A stretch of 14,632 bases of DNA from JBBRZF01 sp038236965 (GTDB taxonomy: Bacteria; Acidobacteriota; Terriglobia; Terriglobales; Acidobacteriaceae): positions 1-14,632 of the forward strand of contig JBBRZF010000076.1 in assembly GCA_038236965.1 (NCBI GenBank), in the 5' to 3' direction. A model generated the notes under the pieces. That model saw nothing but the letters and a program-made list of their open reading frames with translations. It had not been told where the DNA came from and searched no databases. Shown in pieces: positions 6,186-13,969 of this stretch. The translations under genes and the position numbers were made by a program. The first letter of the stretch is position 1. Every line of letters begins with the position of its first letter.

Positions 6186-7355
6186 TTACTGAACAGCTTG
6201 CTCCATGATGGCAAGGGTCTCAATCGCTGTCCGGTTCCAGGTGAATCCCGAGGCCCGCAGAAAACCTTCATGCCGCAAACTCTTTCTTAGTTGTTCGTCC
6301 CTAATGAGGCGGTACATTTGATCGGCGAATACATCGGAATCAGAGGGATCTGCGGTAATACCCGCAAGCCCAACAGTTTCCGGTAAACCGCTAAGGTTAG
6401 AGGTGAGCACTGGTACACCGCACGCCATTGCTTCCAGCACAGGCAATCCAAACGATTCACATGCTGATGTGAGCACGAAGGCGACAGCATGAGTGTACCA
6501 TGCAGGTAGTTCGAGATGGGGAACATGCCCCTTAAAGACGATCGAACTGCCAACGTTGAGACCGGCCGCGTAGCGTCGCAGGTCATTAAGGTATGTCTTA
6601 GGCCCAGAGCCTATGATGATCAGAGTGTGAGGCAAATTGTGGCGCCGCTTGAGGCTTGCGAACGCACTGATCGCAGCCTCAAAGTTCTTGTGTGGGACTA
6701 CGTTTGAAACAGATATGAGATAGTCCCCATCCCAAGGCCGGGTCATAGTGCTGTCTGGACTGAACACTGGATTGATACCATAGGGTACTATGTGCAATGG
6801 GCCAGTGCGACGGACGCTGGAATGCGACACAGCTTCCGCCGCCATTGTCTTCGAAACCGCGATGATTTCAGTGGCTCTCGTCATTGCAGTCTCGAAAGCC
6901 CAGCGGCTATACGACGATGAGGCGCGCCAGTTCAAAAGCCAACTAGCTTGCGTAACTCCTAGGCGCTCGCGACTGTAGAATTCGTCAAAATGAAAAAATA
7001 AAAGATTTTGTAAATAAACTATACTCTTGCAAGGCATCCGGATATGAGGTAGGGCGCCAGAGCTAGAATAAAAAATGTCAGCCTTCATTCGCCGTGCGGC
7101 CCAAGCACAGGCTGCTTGCTCGATCGCTACACGGTAAACACGATTGCTTGTCCGCGCTGGAATCAAACAAAACTTACCTTTAGGACATATCGAACGCCAG
7201 TGTGTTTGATTGGTATCGCTGACCAACAGGACAAATTCATGCCCTCGAAGAGCGCTTTCTTGCGCTAATTGGAAAAGTAGAGCTTCTGTCACGGTGCGGA
7301 CCGCACCGGTTTGGACTCCCGGAACAGTGAATAGAGTGTTTGCCAGGATGCGCAA
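6186..7355 (-). CDS. GT4 glycosyltransferase
   Basis: From the TTG at 7355 the protein is 389 residues starting MRILANTLFTVPGVQTG. With numbering from the alternative TTG at 7367 (four residues longer), the central part has PYGINP VF (195-202), SVSNVVPHKN (219-228, donor-domain start), IIIGSGP (250-256), and ESFGLPVLE (304-312), the EX7E signature with Glu304 and Glu312, followed by AMACGVPV (313-320). This is a retaining GT-B enzyme of GT4 (mannosyltransferase-like), acting at the cytoplasmic face. TTG 7355 was preferred because a GGGGA lies five bases upstream and MRIL is a normal GT4 N-terminus; TTG 7367 has nothing purine-rich before it. No ATG is near. Upstream is a 288-base gap without a gene. 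Donor and acceptor are unknown. Confidence 0.88.
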   Translation of the reverse strand: MRILANTLFTVPGVQTGAVRTVTEALLFQLAQESALRGHEFVLLVSDTNQTHWRSICPKGKFCLIPARTSNRVYRVAIEQAACAWAARRMKADIFYSSSGALPHIRMPCKSIVYLQNLLFFHFDEFYSRERLGVTQASWLLNWRASSSYSRWAFETAMTRATEIIAVSKTMAAEAVSHSSVRRTGPLHIVPYGINPVFSPDSTMTRPWDGDYLISVSNVVPHKNFEAAISAFASLKRRHNLPHTLIIIGSGPKTYLNDLRRYAAGLNVGSSIVFKGHVPHLELPAWYTHAVAFVLTSACESFGLPVLEAMACGVPVLTSNLSGLPETVGLAGITADPSDSDVFADQMYRLIRDEQLRKSLRHEGFLRASGFTWNRTAIETLAIMEQAVQ

Positions 7356-7643
7356 GTTATTCCCCAATGCTAAGGCGATTTAGCAGGATGGTTAATGTCA
7401 CCAAGCTTTTGCGGTTGAGGAGCGAGGCCGACGTCCCAATGAGTGAGGGCGGTCACTTAGAACCAACTCGACACGTTTGGAACGTTGGGAACGGCTACCT
7501 TCTTGCCCCACCACTAGTAACGGGAGGGACGGCCCAGACCACCGCCCAGGTACCCATCTGCTTGCGAGCAGTTCACTGGTAATTGACACTCACACTTGTC
7601 CCAACGAGAAGAAGCACTTACTACCCCCCGTACCGGCCACTAG

Positions 7644-8459
7644 TCACTCGACAAGCGAACTTCTGGGGACCGTCCTTCGAGATGCATGCGATGGAAGAAG
7701 GTGTAGGTACGTTGCGAACCAAGCTATTAAAGGGCGGACCCCATACCAGCCCTTGCTGAAAAGGCGACCCTCTCGAATGGCGGATCTAAACAGGACGAAC
7801 GATGCGTGCCACGTAGAGCGGAACGTCTGTCTGTTTCGGACGCGGTAGCGGATCAGAGGCTCCCGCAGGTTGCTGTACTTGTACCGCGTGTATCCCCTCA
7901 ACCACAAATCGACATCCTCGCCCGCCTGAGTTGCCCCGCGCAACGTTTCGTCATAACCACCCATTGACTCATAGAAACTTTTCCTTACAACAACCGTCGG
8001 GTGTATGAATGGTACTTCTCGGTACATTCGTCGAACCAACTCATCATGTCTCGCCGGTCTGGAGTACGACCCTATATAGTCCCCCTGTTCATCGACGAAA
8101 TCAGCAGCGGTACCCAACACGGCAACATCGGGACATTCCAGTAGAAACTCGACCTGTTTATAGAGGCGTTCGGGATAGCACACATCGTCCGCGTCTAGTC
8201 GTGCAATCAGTGGCCCCTTTGCAGCACGCCAAGCCCGGTTTAAAGACGCAGCTAGACCGCAATTAACCTCGTTCGTTAGAACTGTCAGGCGTGGTTCCTT
8301 CGCCCCGAGCCTTCCAAGCACCTCACCTGTGGTATCCGTGGACCCATCGTTGACAACAAGAAGATCCCAGTCGGTGTAGGTCTGGGAGAAGATGCTCTCT
8401 ATCGCCGGTTCAACGTCCTGGGCTCCATTGTAAACTGCCAATATTACGCTAACATGCAT
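7644..8459 (-). CDS. GT2 family glycosyltransferase
   Basis: The 271-residue protein begins MHVSVILAVYNGAQDVEPAI, the nucleotide-binding opening of GT-A fold GT2 enzymes. It has QTYTDWDLLVVNDGSTD (26-42), a LDADD metal-binding motif (88-92), HPTVVVRKSFYESMGGYDE (153-171) and an ED pair in AGEDVDLW (179-186), the expected catalytic-base region. It is an inverting transferase using a nucleotide sugar at the cytoplasmic membrane face; no transmembrane helix is evident, though the last 40 residues carry a short hydrophobic patch. Length fits the family. ATG 8459 was used; only a distant GGAG is upstream. It lies 69 bases after the GT11 gene. Sugar specificity cannot be read from the sequence. Confidence 0.9.
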   Translation of the reverse strand: MHVSVILAVYNGAQDVEPAIESIFSQTYTDWDLLVVNDGSTDTTGEVLGRLGAKEPRLTVLTNEVNCGLAASLNRAWRAAKGPLIARLDADDVCYPERLYKQVEFLLECPDVAVLGTAADFVDEQGDYIGSYSRPARHDELVRRMYREVPFIHPTVVVRKSFYESMGGYDETLRGATQAGEDVDLWLRGYTRYKYSNLREPLIRYRVRNRQTFRSTWHASFVLFRSAIREGRLFSKGWYGVRPLIAWFATYLHLLPSHASRRTVPRSSLVE

Positions 8460-8528
8460 AACTTAACTGAAAACTCCACACAACGCTTGCGCCACACCAA
8501 GTTCCTCACGGTGAAGGAGCCCTGAATG

Positions 8529-9419
8529 TCACACCCTGAGCCATTGACTCGGTAAGGCATCTCGGTTCAGGAATCCTGCAACAGGGCCGATCTTGAGTGT
8601 CGGTCGCTGCTCAGCGAGCCACGCCCCCCACCAGTGCAGCGTGCCGTTTCCAATAACATGATGTTTACATGCGTTCATCAGTGTCAGCATTTCACATGGC
8701 GAACTCCCGGCCGTTGCGGAAACAACAACAAACTCGTGTCGGATGCCCGCCCCCCGCAAGTGCTCAACAGCCCATGCTGGATCGTCGCTGAACAGAAACC
8801 ATTTCGGGTGACGTACTTGCCCCGCCACAATTCTTAATGCATCTGCATAGTAACGAGGCGTCGTCACTATGCAACCCGCGGCCTTCGGTGCTTCGAGAAA
8901 GCTGCGAACGCACACTGCCACCGCATCCGTTCTGCGTATCTCGTTAAGAGTTCTCTGCGCCTCGGACGACAACGGGAAAACCCGCTTCAATTCACATACC
9001 AGCCTTGGCCGAAACTCTGCGAAATACTCTTCGCATTGCCAATATCCCTCAAGGACCAGCCTCCTGGAAGGTCGTAAGCTTATCAGTCTTCCGTCAAAAG
9101 CAGGCCGTCCGTTCATATCATTCTCTCGAATGTACCGTCGGTATCGGTACGGAACCAATGAGTTGACTACGTAGCTTAGCCGTCGACACGGAATCGTCGT
9201 GCGTTCAATCCAAGGCGGGATCTGAAGTTGGTCGAGGCAATACTGCCTACGATATATTAAGTCCCGCGTAAAGCCAGAATGAGTATCTAGACATAAGTTA
9301 CCGTCGCAGCGCAGACTGACAGCACGGGCCGTTGCATATATGAACAACTGGTTACCGAGACCGCCGAACAGACGCGCAATGATAACCGGTCGCTTACCAC
9401 TAACAACAGATTGTGACAC
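8529..9419 (-). CDS. GT11 family alpha-1,2-fucosyltransferase-like protein
   Basis: The 296-residue protein matches GT11 from end to end: GGLGNQLFIYATARAVSL (19-36), LEGYWQCEEYF (123-133), FLFSDDPAWAVEHL (208-221), EMLTLMNACKHHVIGNGTLHWWGAWL (243-268). These correspond to the family's GGLGNQ, GYWQSEKYF, FSDD and LMS-CKH-I-NSTFSWWGAWL blocks. The usual HxRRGDY donor-binding motif is replaced by CVRSFLEA (170-177), keeping only the first Arg (Arg172). So GDP-fucose use is likely by family but not assured. The start is GTG 9419, without a clear ribosome binding site; no better in-frame start precedes the GGLGN block. It sits 76 bases after the large membrane protein gene. No GDP-fucose biosynthesis genes are in the window. 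Confidence 0.87.
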   Translation of the reverse strand: MSQSVVSGKRPVIIARLFGGLGNQLFIYATARAVSLRCDGNLCLDTHSGFTRDLIYRRQYCLDQLQIPPWIERTTIPCRRLSYVVNSLVPYRYRRYIRENDMNGRPAFDGRLISLRPSRRLVLEGYWQCEEYFAEFRPRLVCELKRVFPLSSEAQRTLNEIRRTDAVAVCVRSFLEAPKAAGCIVTTPRYYADALRIVAGQVRHPKWFLFSDDPAWAVEHLRGAGIRHEFVVVSATAGSSPCEMLTLMNACKHHVIGNGTLHWWGAWLAEQRPTLKIGPVAGFLNRDALPSQWLRV

Positions 9420-9495
9420 GCTGCAAAACGATTCGAGCTCACGACGGAATAGACTGACTGAGCGAGCTAACCCGCGTCCTTAGGAAGCGGCTCTG

Positions 9496-10986
9496 CTACA
9501 CGTTCAACTGCTTAAACATCGAGTACAGCACGATCGCAGATATCAACGCGCCGTAGGAGATAATACTCGTGGTTTGTATTGTCCTGCGTGGCGCCCAGAG
9601 TCCCAAGAAGGCGTACATAAAGAGGTACGGCAAGCAGACAATACGATAGCGCTCGTGTATGATGGGTAGGCCCATGGCAATAGCGACACCGAACGTCGCT
9701 AATAACAAACCCAAGATTAAACGGTCTCGACCGGATACCAGGTTACTGTTGTGTGCTGCCATGAGATATGGGCATAAGAAAAGAACATAGAAAAGAGATG
9801 ACGCCGCGTGCGCGAGTGTCTGCCAATAATAGGACACTGGTTCAAAAGAACTAAGTATTGAGGGAAAGGGGGCTATCAGATACGCCATAACTTTCAATGG
9901 AGTATATAAGATGGCGGTCGCTACCGAAGTCGGTACCAATAGGCGGCCCACCGAAGTGTCGGTCCAAGTGTCGACAACTCTTTCACCTTGAATCACTTGA
10001 GCAATCTCTATTGGACTTCCTTGCGATCCTAGAACAGAGCTGATCTGCGGAACGACACCCACGCTTGCAGCTCCGATGATCACCAAGAGCGCAACAGCCA
10101 AACGAAAAGACACCGAGATGGAGGTCGCCACTAATATGATTGCCCACGACAGAACGATCGGCAGTAAGAGCGGGGGTCGCAAAATACCCGTCATAGCTAA
10201 CCCGAGCCCAGCGGCTAACCACGCGCGCTTAGACTGACCTTGTTTGGTCATCGTCATTATCGATAGTGGTACAACAGCGAGTACCGTCGAGAACAGAACC
10301 GCACTCTCACGCGAGGTCAGGGCGTCGTACCAAACTATCTCTGGGACCAACATCATCAGCCCTATGCGCCACTTTCTAGTGTCTCTCTTGGCTGGGCTAA
10401 GGCGATAGCACGCGAACGTGACGAGAACGACAGCAGCTAACGTCGTAAGTGAATTGATCAATGCGGGAACCAGAGGATTTGCGCCAAACGCGAGAAACAG
10501 CACCGCGAAATAGTACACAATTCCAGCATGGTTGATCCCGGGCAGTGCGGCCCTATCGAAGTCGGCGTCATAAAATGCCTTCGCATAAAAATAGTAGCGC
10601 TGAGCGTCATAGCCTGTCGTAGCGAACGGGTCCCGAAGGGCCGGCAACCAGTTCCCGTAGAGGGCCCCTAAGGTCAGGGCTACTTTGAGATGGAACGCTA
10701 CACCGATATAGAGAATTCGATTATCGCTCAATACCAGGCTGGCCTTCCGAATTAGATACGCTCCGCCGATTGTGACGCCGATAAATAGTAGAATAGCCCG
10801 CCCGAGGTCAATGCGTGCGATATCCCCCGCAGAGTGGACAGCTGCAACCGTCATTATGCAGGCGCCGCCCACAAGAAGTTGTAAGATCAACGCGGACGTT
10901 AGCGCCCGATAAGCATATCCGACGGCTAGATGGGAGCCTTGCTGAGCAGGCGGCCTCATTGCGGTATCGCGAGAAGCCGCTATCAC
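9496..10986 (-). CDS. Multi-pass membrane protein, candidate Wzy polymerase or GT-C glycosyltransferase
   Basis: The 496-residue protein has about 11-12 hydrophobic segments (near 30-52, 63-80, 91-110, 153-170, 172-194, 206-218, 227-246, 256-285, 294-312, 392-410, 420-441, 450-468, 474-490). Between the third and fourth is a hydrophilic loop with TGYDAQRYYFYAKAFYD (124-140), acidic and aromatic-rich like the first loop of GT39-type enzymes. Other features are ALTSRES (222-228), GILRPPLL (267-274) and HERYRIVCLPYL (444-455) near the C-terminus, an arrangement seen in poorly characterised polysaccharide membrane proteins. It is the only plausible polymerase in the window. The GTG start at 10986 overlaps the GT4 stop (GTGA), with AGAGG six bases upstream; ATG 10959 is an alternative. 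Confidence 0.8.
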   Translation of the reverse strand: MIAASRDTAMRPPAQQGSHLAVGYAYRALTSALILQLLVGGACIMTVAAVHSAGDIARIDLGRAILLFIGVTIGGAYLIRKASLVLSDNRILYIGVAFHLKVALTLGALYGNWLPALRDPFATTGYDAQRYYFYAKAFYDADFDRAALPGINHAGIVYYFAVLFLAFGANPLVPALINSLTTLAAVVLVTFACYRLSPAKRDTRKWRIGLMMLVPEIVWYDALTSRESAVLFSTVLAVVPLSIMTMTKQGQSKRAWLAAGLGLAMTGILRPPLLLPIVLSWAIILVATSISVSFRLAVALLVIIGAASVGVVPQISSVLGSQGSPIEIAQVIQGERVVDTWTDTSVGRLLVPTSVATAILYTPLKVMAYLIAPFPSILSSFEPVSYYWQTLAHAASSLFYVLFLCPYLMAAHNSNLVSGRDRLILGLLLATFGVAIAMGLPIIHERYRIVCLPYLFMYAFLGLWAPRRTIQTTSIISYGALISAIVLYSMFKQLNV

Positions 10987-12401
10987 CGCGGGCCTCTGAC
11001 GGCACCGGTGGCGTTTCGGGCGGCAATACTTTCATATATCGTTGCGAGCTCCGTCGCATATCGAGCGATGTCCATTACGGGCGGTAGCCGCTCGGCGAAT
11101 TGCTCAACAACTTCAGGCGAAACGGCGATTTGATGGATGACATGCGCCAGTGCTTTCGAGTCGCCCATCGGGAATACCCAGCCATTTACGCCCTGCTTAA
11201 CAAGGTGAGTCATTGAAGGCACGTCGCTACATATAACCGGGCATCCAGAGGCGATGGATTCAACAAGCGAAAGCGGACAGTTATCCTGGCTAAGCGAAGG
11301 TAACACCGAGACGTCAATCTCAGAAAAAAAGGCGGGGGTGTTAGGCGGACTGACCCATCCGTGCCAACGAATGTGCGCTCTCCCTGCAAGGAGTGAAAAC
11401 TGCCTGAGCAACGACCGACCGTAGTCACTATCGGCAACACCCGCAATATGTAGCGTCAAACGATCAACATCCTTCAACAGTGTTAATGCGCGAAGGAGAA
11501 TGTGAACACCCTTCTCGGGTGATAAGCGGCCTATATATCCTAGCGATAGCTCACGCGTAGACCTCTTGCGTCGGGAGGGACCACGACCACAAAATCCGTG
11601 GTGAAACCAGGGGAGCAAATGTATATTCGTGGCGAGGGCACCAAGGCTGCTGGCATATGTGGCAGCAACTGGACTCGCCGCAATCACAGCAGCGGCGTGG
11701 CTGAAAAGATATCGTGCTCTGGAAATTACCAACTCTGTCCGGGTAATGGCCGTTGACCTTACGCAGCCTTTCCGGGCCAGCCAGCCGTTTTCGTCTTTGC
11801 CGAAACTGACATCGAGGAGGCTCCTCGCCAAGGGCACTCTTACAACCAACTCATTAGCCCGGCCCAATAACCCCCTTCCAGATATGACGCACTTTGCACA
11901 CTTCTCAGACATAGGTTTTGCGTCACATAGATCGCCGGTGCCGGTGATCAAAATAGTCCGGTGACAGGCCATCCCGTAATCGTGGATCGAGTACACCGTC
12001 GGAATTCCAAGTTGTACGGCCGCGTGCATCACCCAAGTCAAATTCTGCCAAAACTGGAGATGGACTACGCTCGGATTCAAGACGGTCAAGGCCTCCGTCG
12101 CCCAACTAACGGCTACAGACCAATCCGCAGGACTCAAGAATCTGTAGGCCCAACGAATCGGCGGAGTCACGACGTGATACCTTAGCTTTTCAAGCTTGAC
12201 TACTCGATATGGCACGCCCCCGAGCATACCATCTGATGGCCCAGGCGTCGGCCCCCGCCAAGTGTCGTTATTGGGCCATGTCAACACCTCGACGTTTACA
12301 CCACTGTTGGAAAGCTGAAGTGCTTGCGCCGCGACTGTCCGGTTTCCGCCAATTGGCTCGGACTCGGCATAACTGCTCACGAACAACACCGGAGCAGTCA
12401 T
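10983..12401 (-). CDS. GT4 glycosyltransferase with central cysteine cluster
   Basis: From ATG 12401 the protein has 472 residues. The N-terminal half has SSYAESEPIGGNRTVAAQAL (9-28) and SIHDYGMACHR (138-148). Cys146, Cys159, Cys168 and Cys171 (CxxxC-like spacing ending in C-x2-C) follow HDY, as in a GT4 subgroup with an HDYW...C...C..CxxC insertion. The donor half has LGYIGRLSPEKGVHILL (287-303) and DNCPLSLVES (373-382), an acidic-x7-Glu motif with Asp373 in place of the first Glu and Glu381 as the second. It is a GT-B enzyme at the cytoplasmic face; sugar unknown. The ATG overlaps the stop of the flippase gene (ATGA). The frame is open 24 codons further to 12473, but that would run inside the flippase gene and is not preferred. 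Confidence 0.9.
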   Translation of the reverse strand: MTAPVLFVSSYAESEPIGGNRTVAAQALQLSNSGVNVEVLTWPNNDTWRGPTPGPSDGMLGGVPYRVVKLEKLRYHVVTPPIRWAYRFLSPADWSVAVSWATEALTVLNPSVVHLQFWQNLTWVMHAAVQLGIPTVYSIHDYGMACHRTILITGTGDLCDAKPMSEKCAKCVISGRGLLGRANELVVRVPLARSLLDVSFGKDENGWLARKGCVRSTAITRTELVISRARYLFSHAAAVIAASPVAATYASSLGALATNIHLLPWFHHGFCGRGPSRRKRSTRELSLGYIGRLSPEKGVHILLRALTLLKDVDRLTLHIAGVADSDYGRSLLRQFSLLAGRAHIRWHGWVSPPNTPAFFSEIDVSVLPSLSQDNCPLSLVESIASGCPVICSDVPSMTHLVKQGVNGWVFPMGDSKALAHVIHQIAVSPEVVEQFAERLPPVMDIARYATELATIYESIAARNATGAVRGPR

Positions 12402-13933
12402 GGGCACAACATCCCGGCTAATTGTTTCAGTTCGGAACTCCGCAAGCCAATTGTTGCTGTTATAAACAGCCAACTAGCAGAATAAATTACCATCGCTGTT
12501 ATCAGATAGCTGTAAGTCACGAGCGGACTAACGCACAAATAGCTCACCAGGACAGCTGAAGCTGCGAGCAAGGTGGCGACCCTGAGAGACGGACGGAGCG
12601 CGTCACGCCACATTCGTTTGAAGGTGACGTGTAGGGTGGCCATTAAATGGAGATAGGTAGGAACTAGTCCGCCTAGTGACGTAATCACAAGTGCCGCCGC
12701 AACGCCAGACGTCGACCACTGTGAGCCCAATGTAACGGCTAAGGCCGCCGTCGCTATTCCCTGGATCGTCGCTGTCGTAACTAGAACTCGCATCTGCCCT
12801 AGAGATTGAAGCACCGTCGTATTCAAGTGGGTAACAGCTAATATCGGTACCAAGCCGGCAAACATAGCTGTTGTAATTCCGCCACCATATTGCTGAGACC
12901 CAACCCAGACGGTGACAAACGGGCGGTTGAATAGGGCTACGGCGATGCCGTATGGGACCGCTACCAACAATAAGTATTTATGAAGTCGTAAGTAGATTGA
13001 CGCTAGGTACTCATAATCTCCACTACCAACAAGCTGGTTGATCGCTGGTGCGCTGCTCTCGGTGATCTTGAATATTACGCTCCATCCTACTGACGAGCAC
13101 ATTTTCGTCGTGTAGTATACTGACGCTAGGCCTGGACCAGCGATGGCTGCAGCGACAACGACATCACTATATAGCCATAAGCGGCCGGCTAGGTTCAACA
13201 GTAGGGTCTTCGCAGTAAATAGAATGAGTTCTTTTCGCAAGACGATATCTGCCGGGTTGGGAGAGCTACGGCATAAGGCGAGACGGGAGGACACGGCGGC
13301 ACAACAAAGTCCGGCAACACTCTCACCAACGACTGTTCCCAGCAGCAGAGCATTGATCCGGAGTCCCAGAATTAGCAGAATGGCAGTAACGAGAGTTCTG
13401 GCTATTGTTCCAATGACTTGGGATAAATTGTAAGCCGTAAGGTACTGGCGAGCGCAAAGGACAATACCATAGAGTGCCACCCGACCTCGTAAAGCGAACC
13501 AAATGGCTAATAAAGAGAGACCGACGCGGTAAGAGTGCAGTTCCTGCAACGGAATGTTTAACAAGCTGGGCACGAACGGTATAGCGCATAATACGAGGAA
13601 GCCACAACAAAAGTTGGACAGAACTGTTATTCGGAGACCTTCCGAGAATGTTGATGCATACTCGGATGTATCATGGGACTCAAACCGAGCAAGATATCGC
13701 GATAGGGTACAGCTGATCCCATAGTCGATTACTGACAGATACCCAAGAAGTTGCATCACAGCAGCGAAACCGCCGACCGTTTCACGACCAGCACGCGATA
13801 TCACAAGCGGTACAATCGCAATTTGCAATACAGTTTGCACCACGGTATGTAACGCCGACGCTAAGGCCCCAAATAGTGCACGGCGCTGCCGGTCGTTGGG
13901 TCCCATGGTTTTGTTGGTGCGTGACGCAATCAC
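12398..13933 (-). CDS. wzx: Wzx-type oligosaccharide flippase (MOP superfamily)
   Basis: The 511-residue, highly hydrophobic protein has about 12-14 membrane segments spread evenly. An early segment (32-48) is followed by VGGFAAVMQLLGYLSVIDYGISCTLSRYLAR (53-83), which resembles the opening of PST/Wzx flippases (helices around a D-x-G pattern, Asp70-Gly72). Size and topology fit MOP-superfamily exporters that move lipid-linked repeat units across the inner membrane. The stop overlaps the next GT4 start. The start is uncertain: GTG 13933 and ATG 13906 (residue 10) are both in frame, and neither has a ribosome binding site; the leader before GTG is C-rich. It lies 36 bases after the methyltransferase. 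Polysaccharide cluster context makes Wzx more likely than a drug transporter. Confidence 0.9.
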   Translation of the reverse strand: MIASRTNKTMGPNDRQRRALFGALASALHTVVQTVLQIAIVPLVISRAGRETVGGFAAVMQLLGYLSVIDYGISCTLSRYLARFESHDTSEYASTFSEGLRITVLSNFCCGFLVLCAIPFVPSLLNIPLQELHSYRVGLSLLAIWFALRGRVALYGIVLCARQYLTAYNLSQVIGTIARTLVTAILLILGLRINALLLGTVVGESVAGLCCAAVSSRLALCRSSPNPADIVLRKELILFTAKTLLLNLAGRLWLYSDVVVAAAIAGPGLASVYYTTKMCSSVGWSVIFKITESSAPAINQLVGSGDYEYLASIYLRLHKYLLLVAVPYGIAVALFNRPFVTVWVGSQQYGGGITTAMFAGLVPILAVTHLNTTVLQSLGQMRVLVTTATIQGIATAALAVTLGSQWSTSGVAAALVITSLGGLVPTYLHLMATLHVTFKRMWRDALRPSLRVATLLAASAVLVSYLCVSPLVTYSYLITAMVIYSASWLFITATIGLRSSELKQLAGMLCP

Positions 13934-13969
13934 AGCGGGCCGGGGAGCGGGAGGCAGGGGTCGGTGGCT

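Noticed and set aside
6101..6400. A 12-base direct repeat (CGCTAAGGTTAG) at 6101-6112 and 6389-6400, the first copy also forming an inverted repeat
   Set aside because: A few 12-base repeats are expected by chance in a window this long, and one copy lies within a coding sequence; no third copy was seen.
7377..7404. Promoter-like TTGGTG, 16 bases, TAAATC on the minus strand before the second GT4 gene
   Set aside because: Both hexamers are poor matches and the spacing is not optimal; similar matches occur by chance.
7582..7590. TTGACA on the plus strand
   Set aside because: No fitting -10 hexamer follows at 16-18 bases and there is no plus-strand gene to drive.
7477..7848. 123-codon plus-strand open frame across the GT2 3' end and the gap
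   Set aside because: About half is antisense to the GT2 gene, the composition is unlike a real protein, and no ribosome binding site or motif was seen.
11080..11087. GGCGGTAG, identical to the core of the ops element used by RfaH
   Set aside because: It is on the plus strand, opposite to transcription, and inside the GT4 coding region rather than in a cluster leader.
12402..12473. Possible 24-residue N-terminal extension of the first GT4 enzyme
   Set aside because: It lies wholly within the end of the flippase gene, whereas ATG 12401 gives the typical ATGA overlap and a normal GT4 N-terminus.
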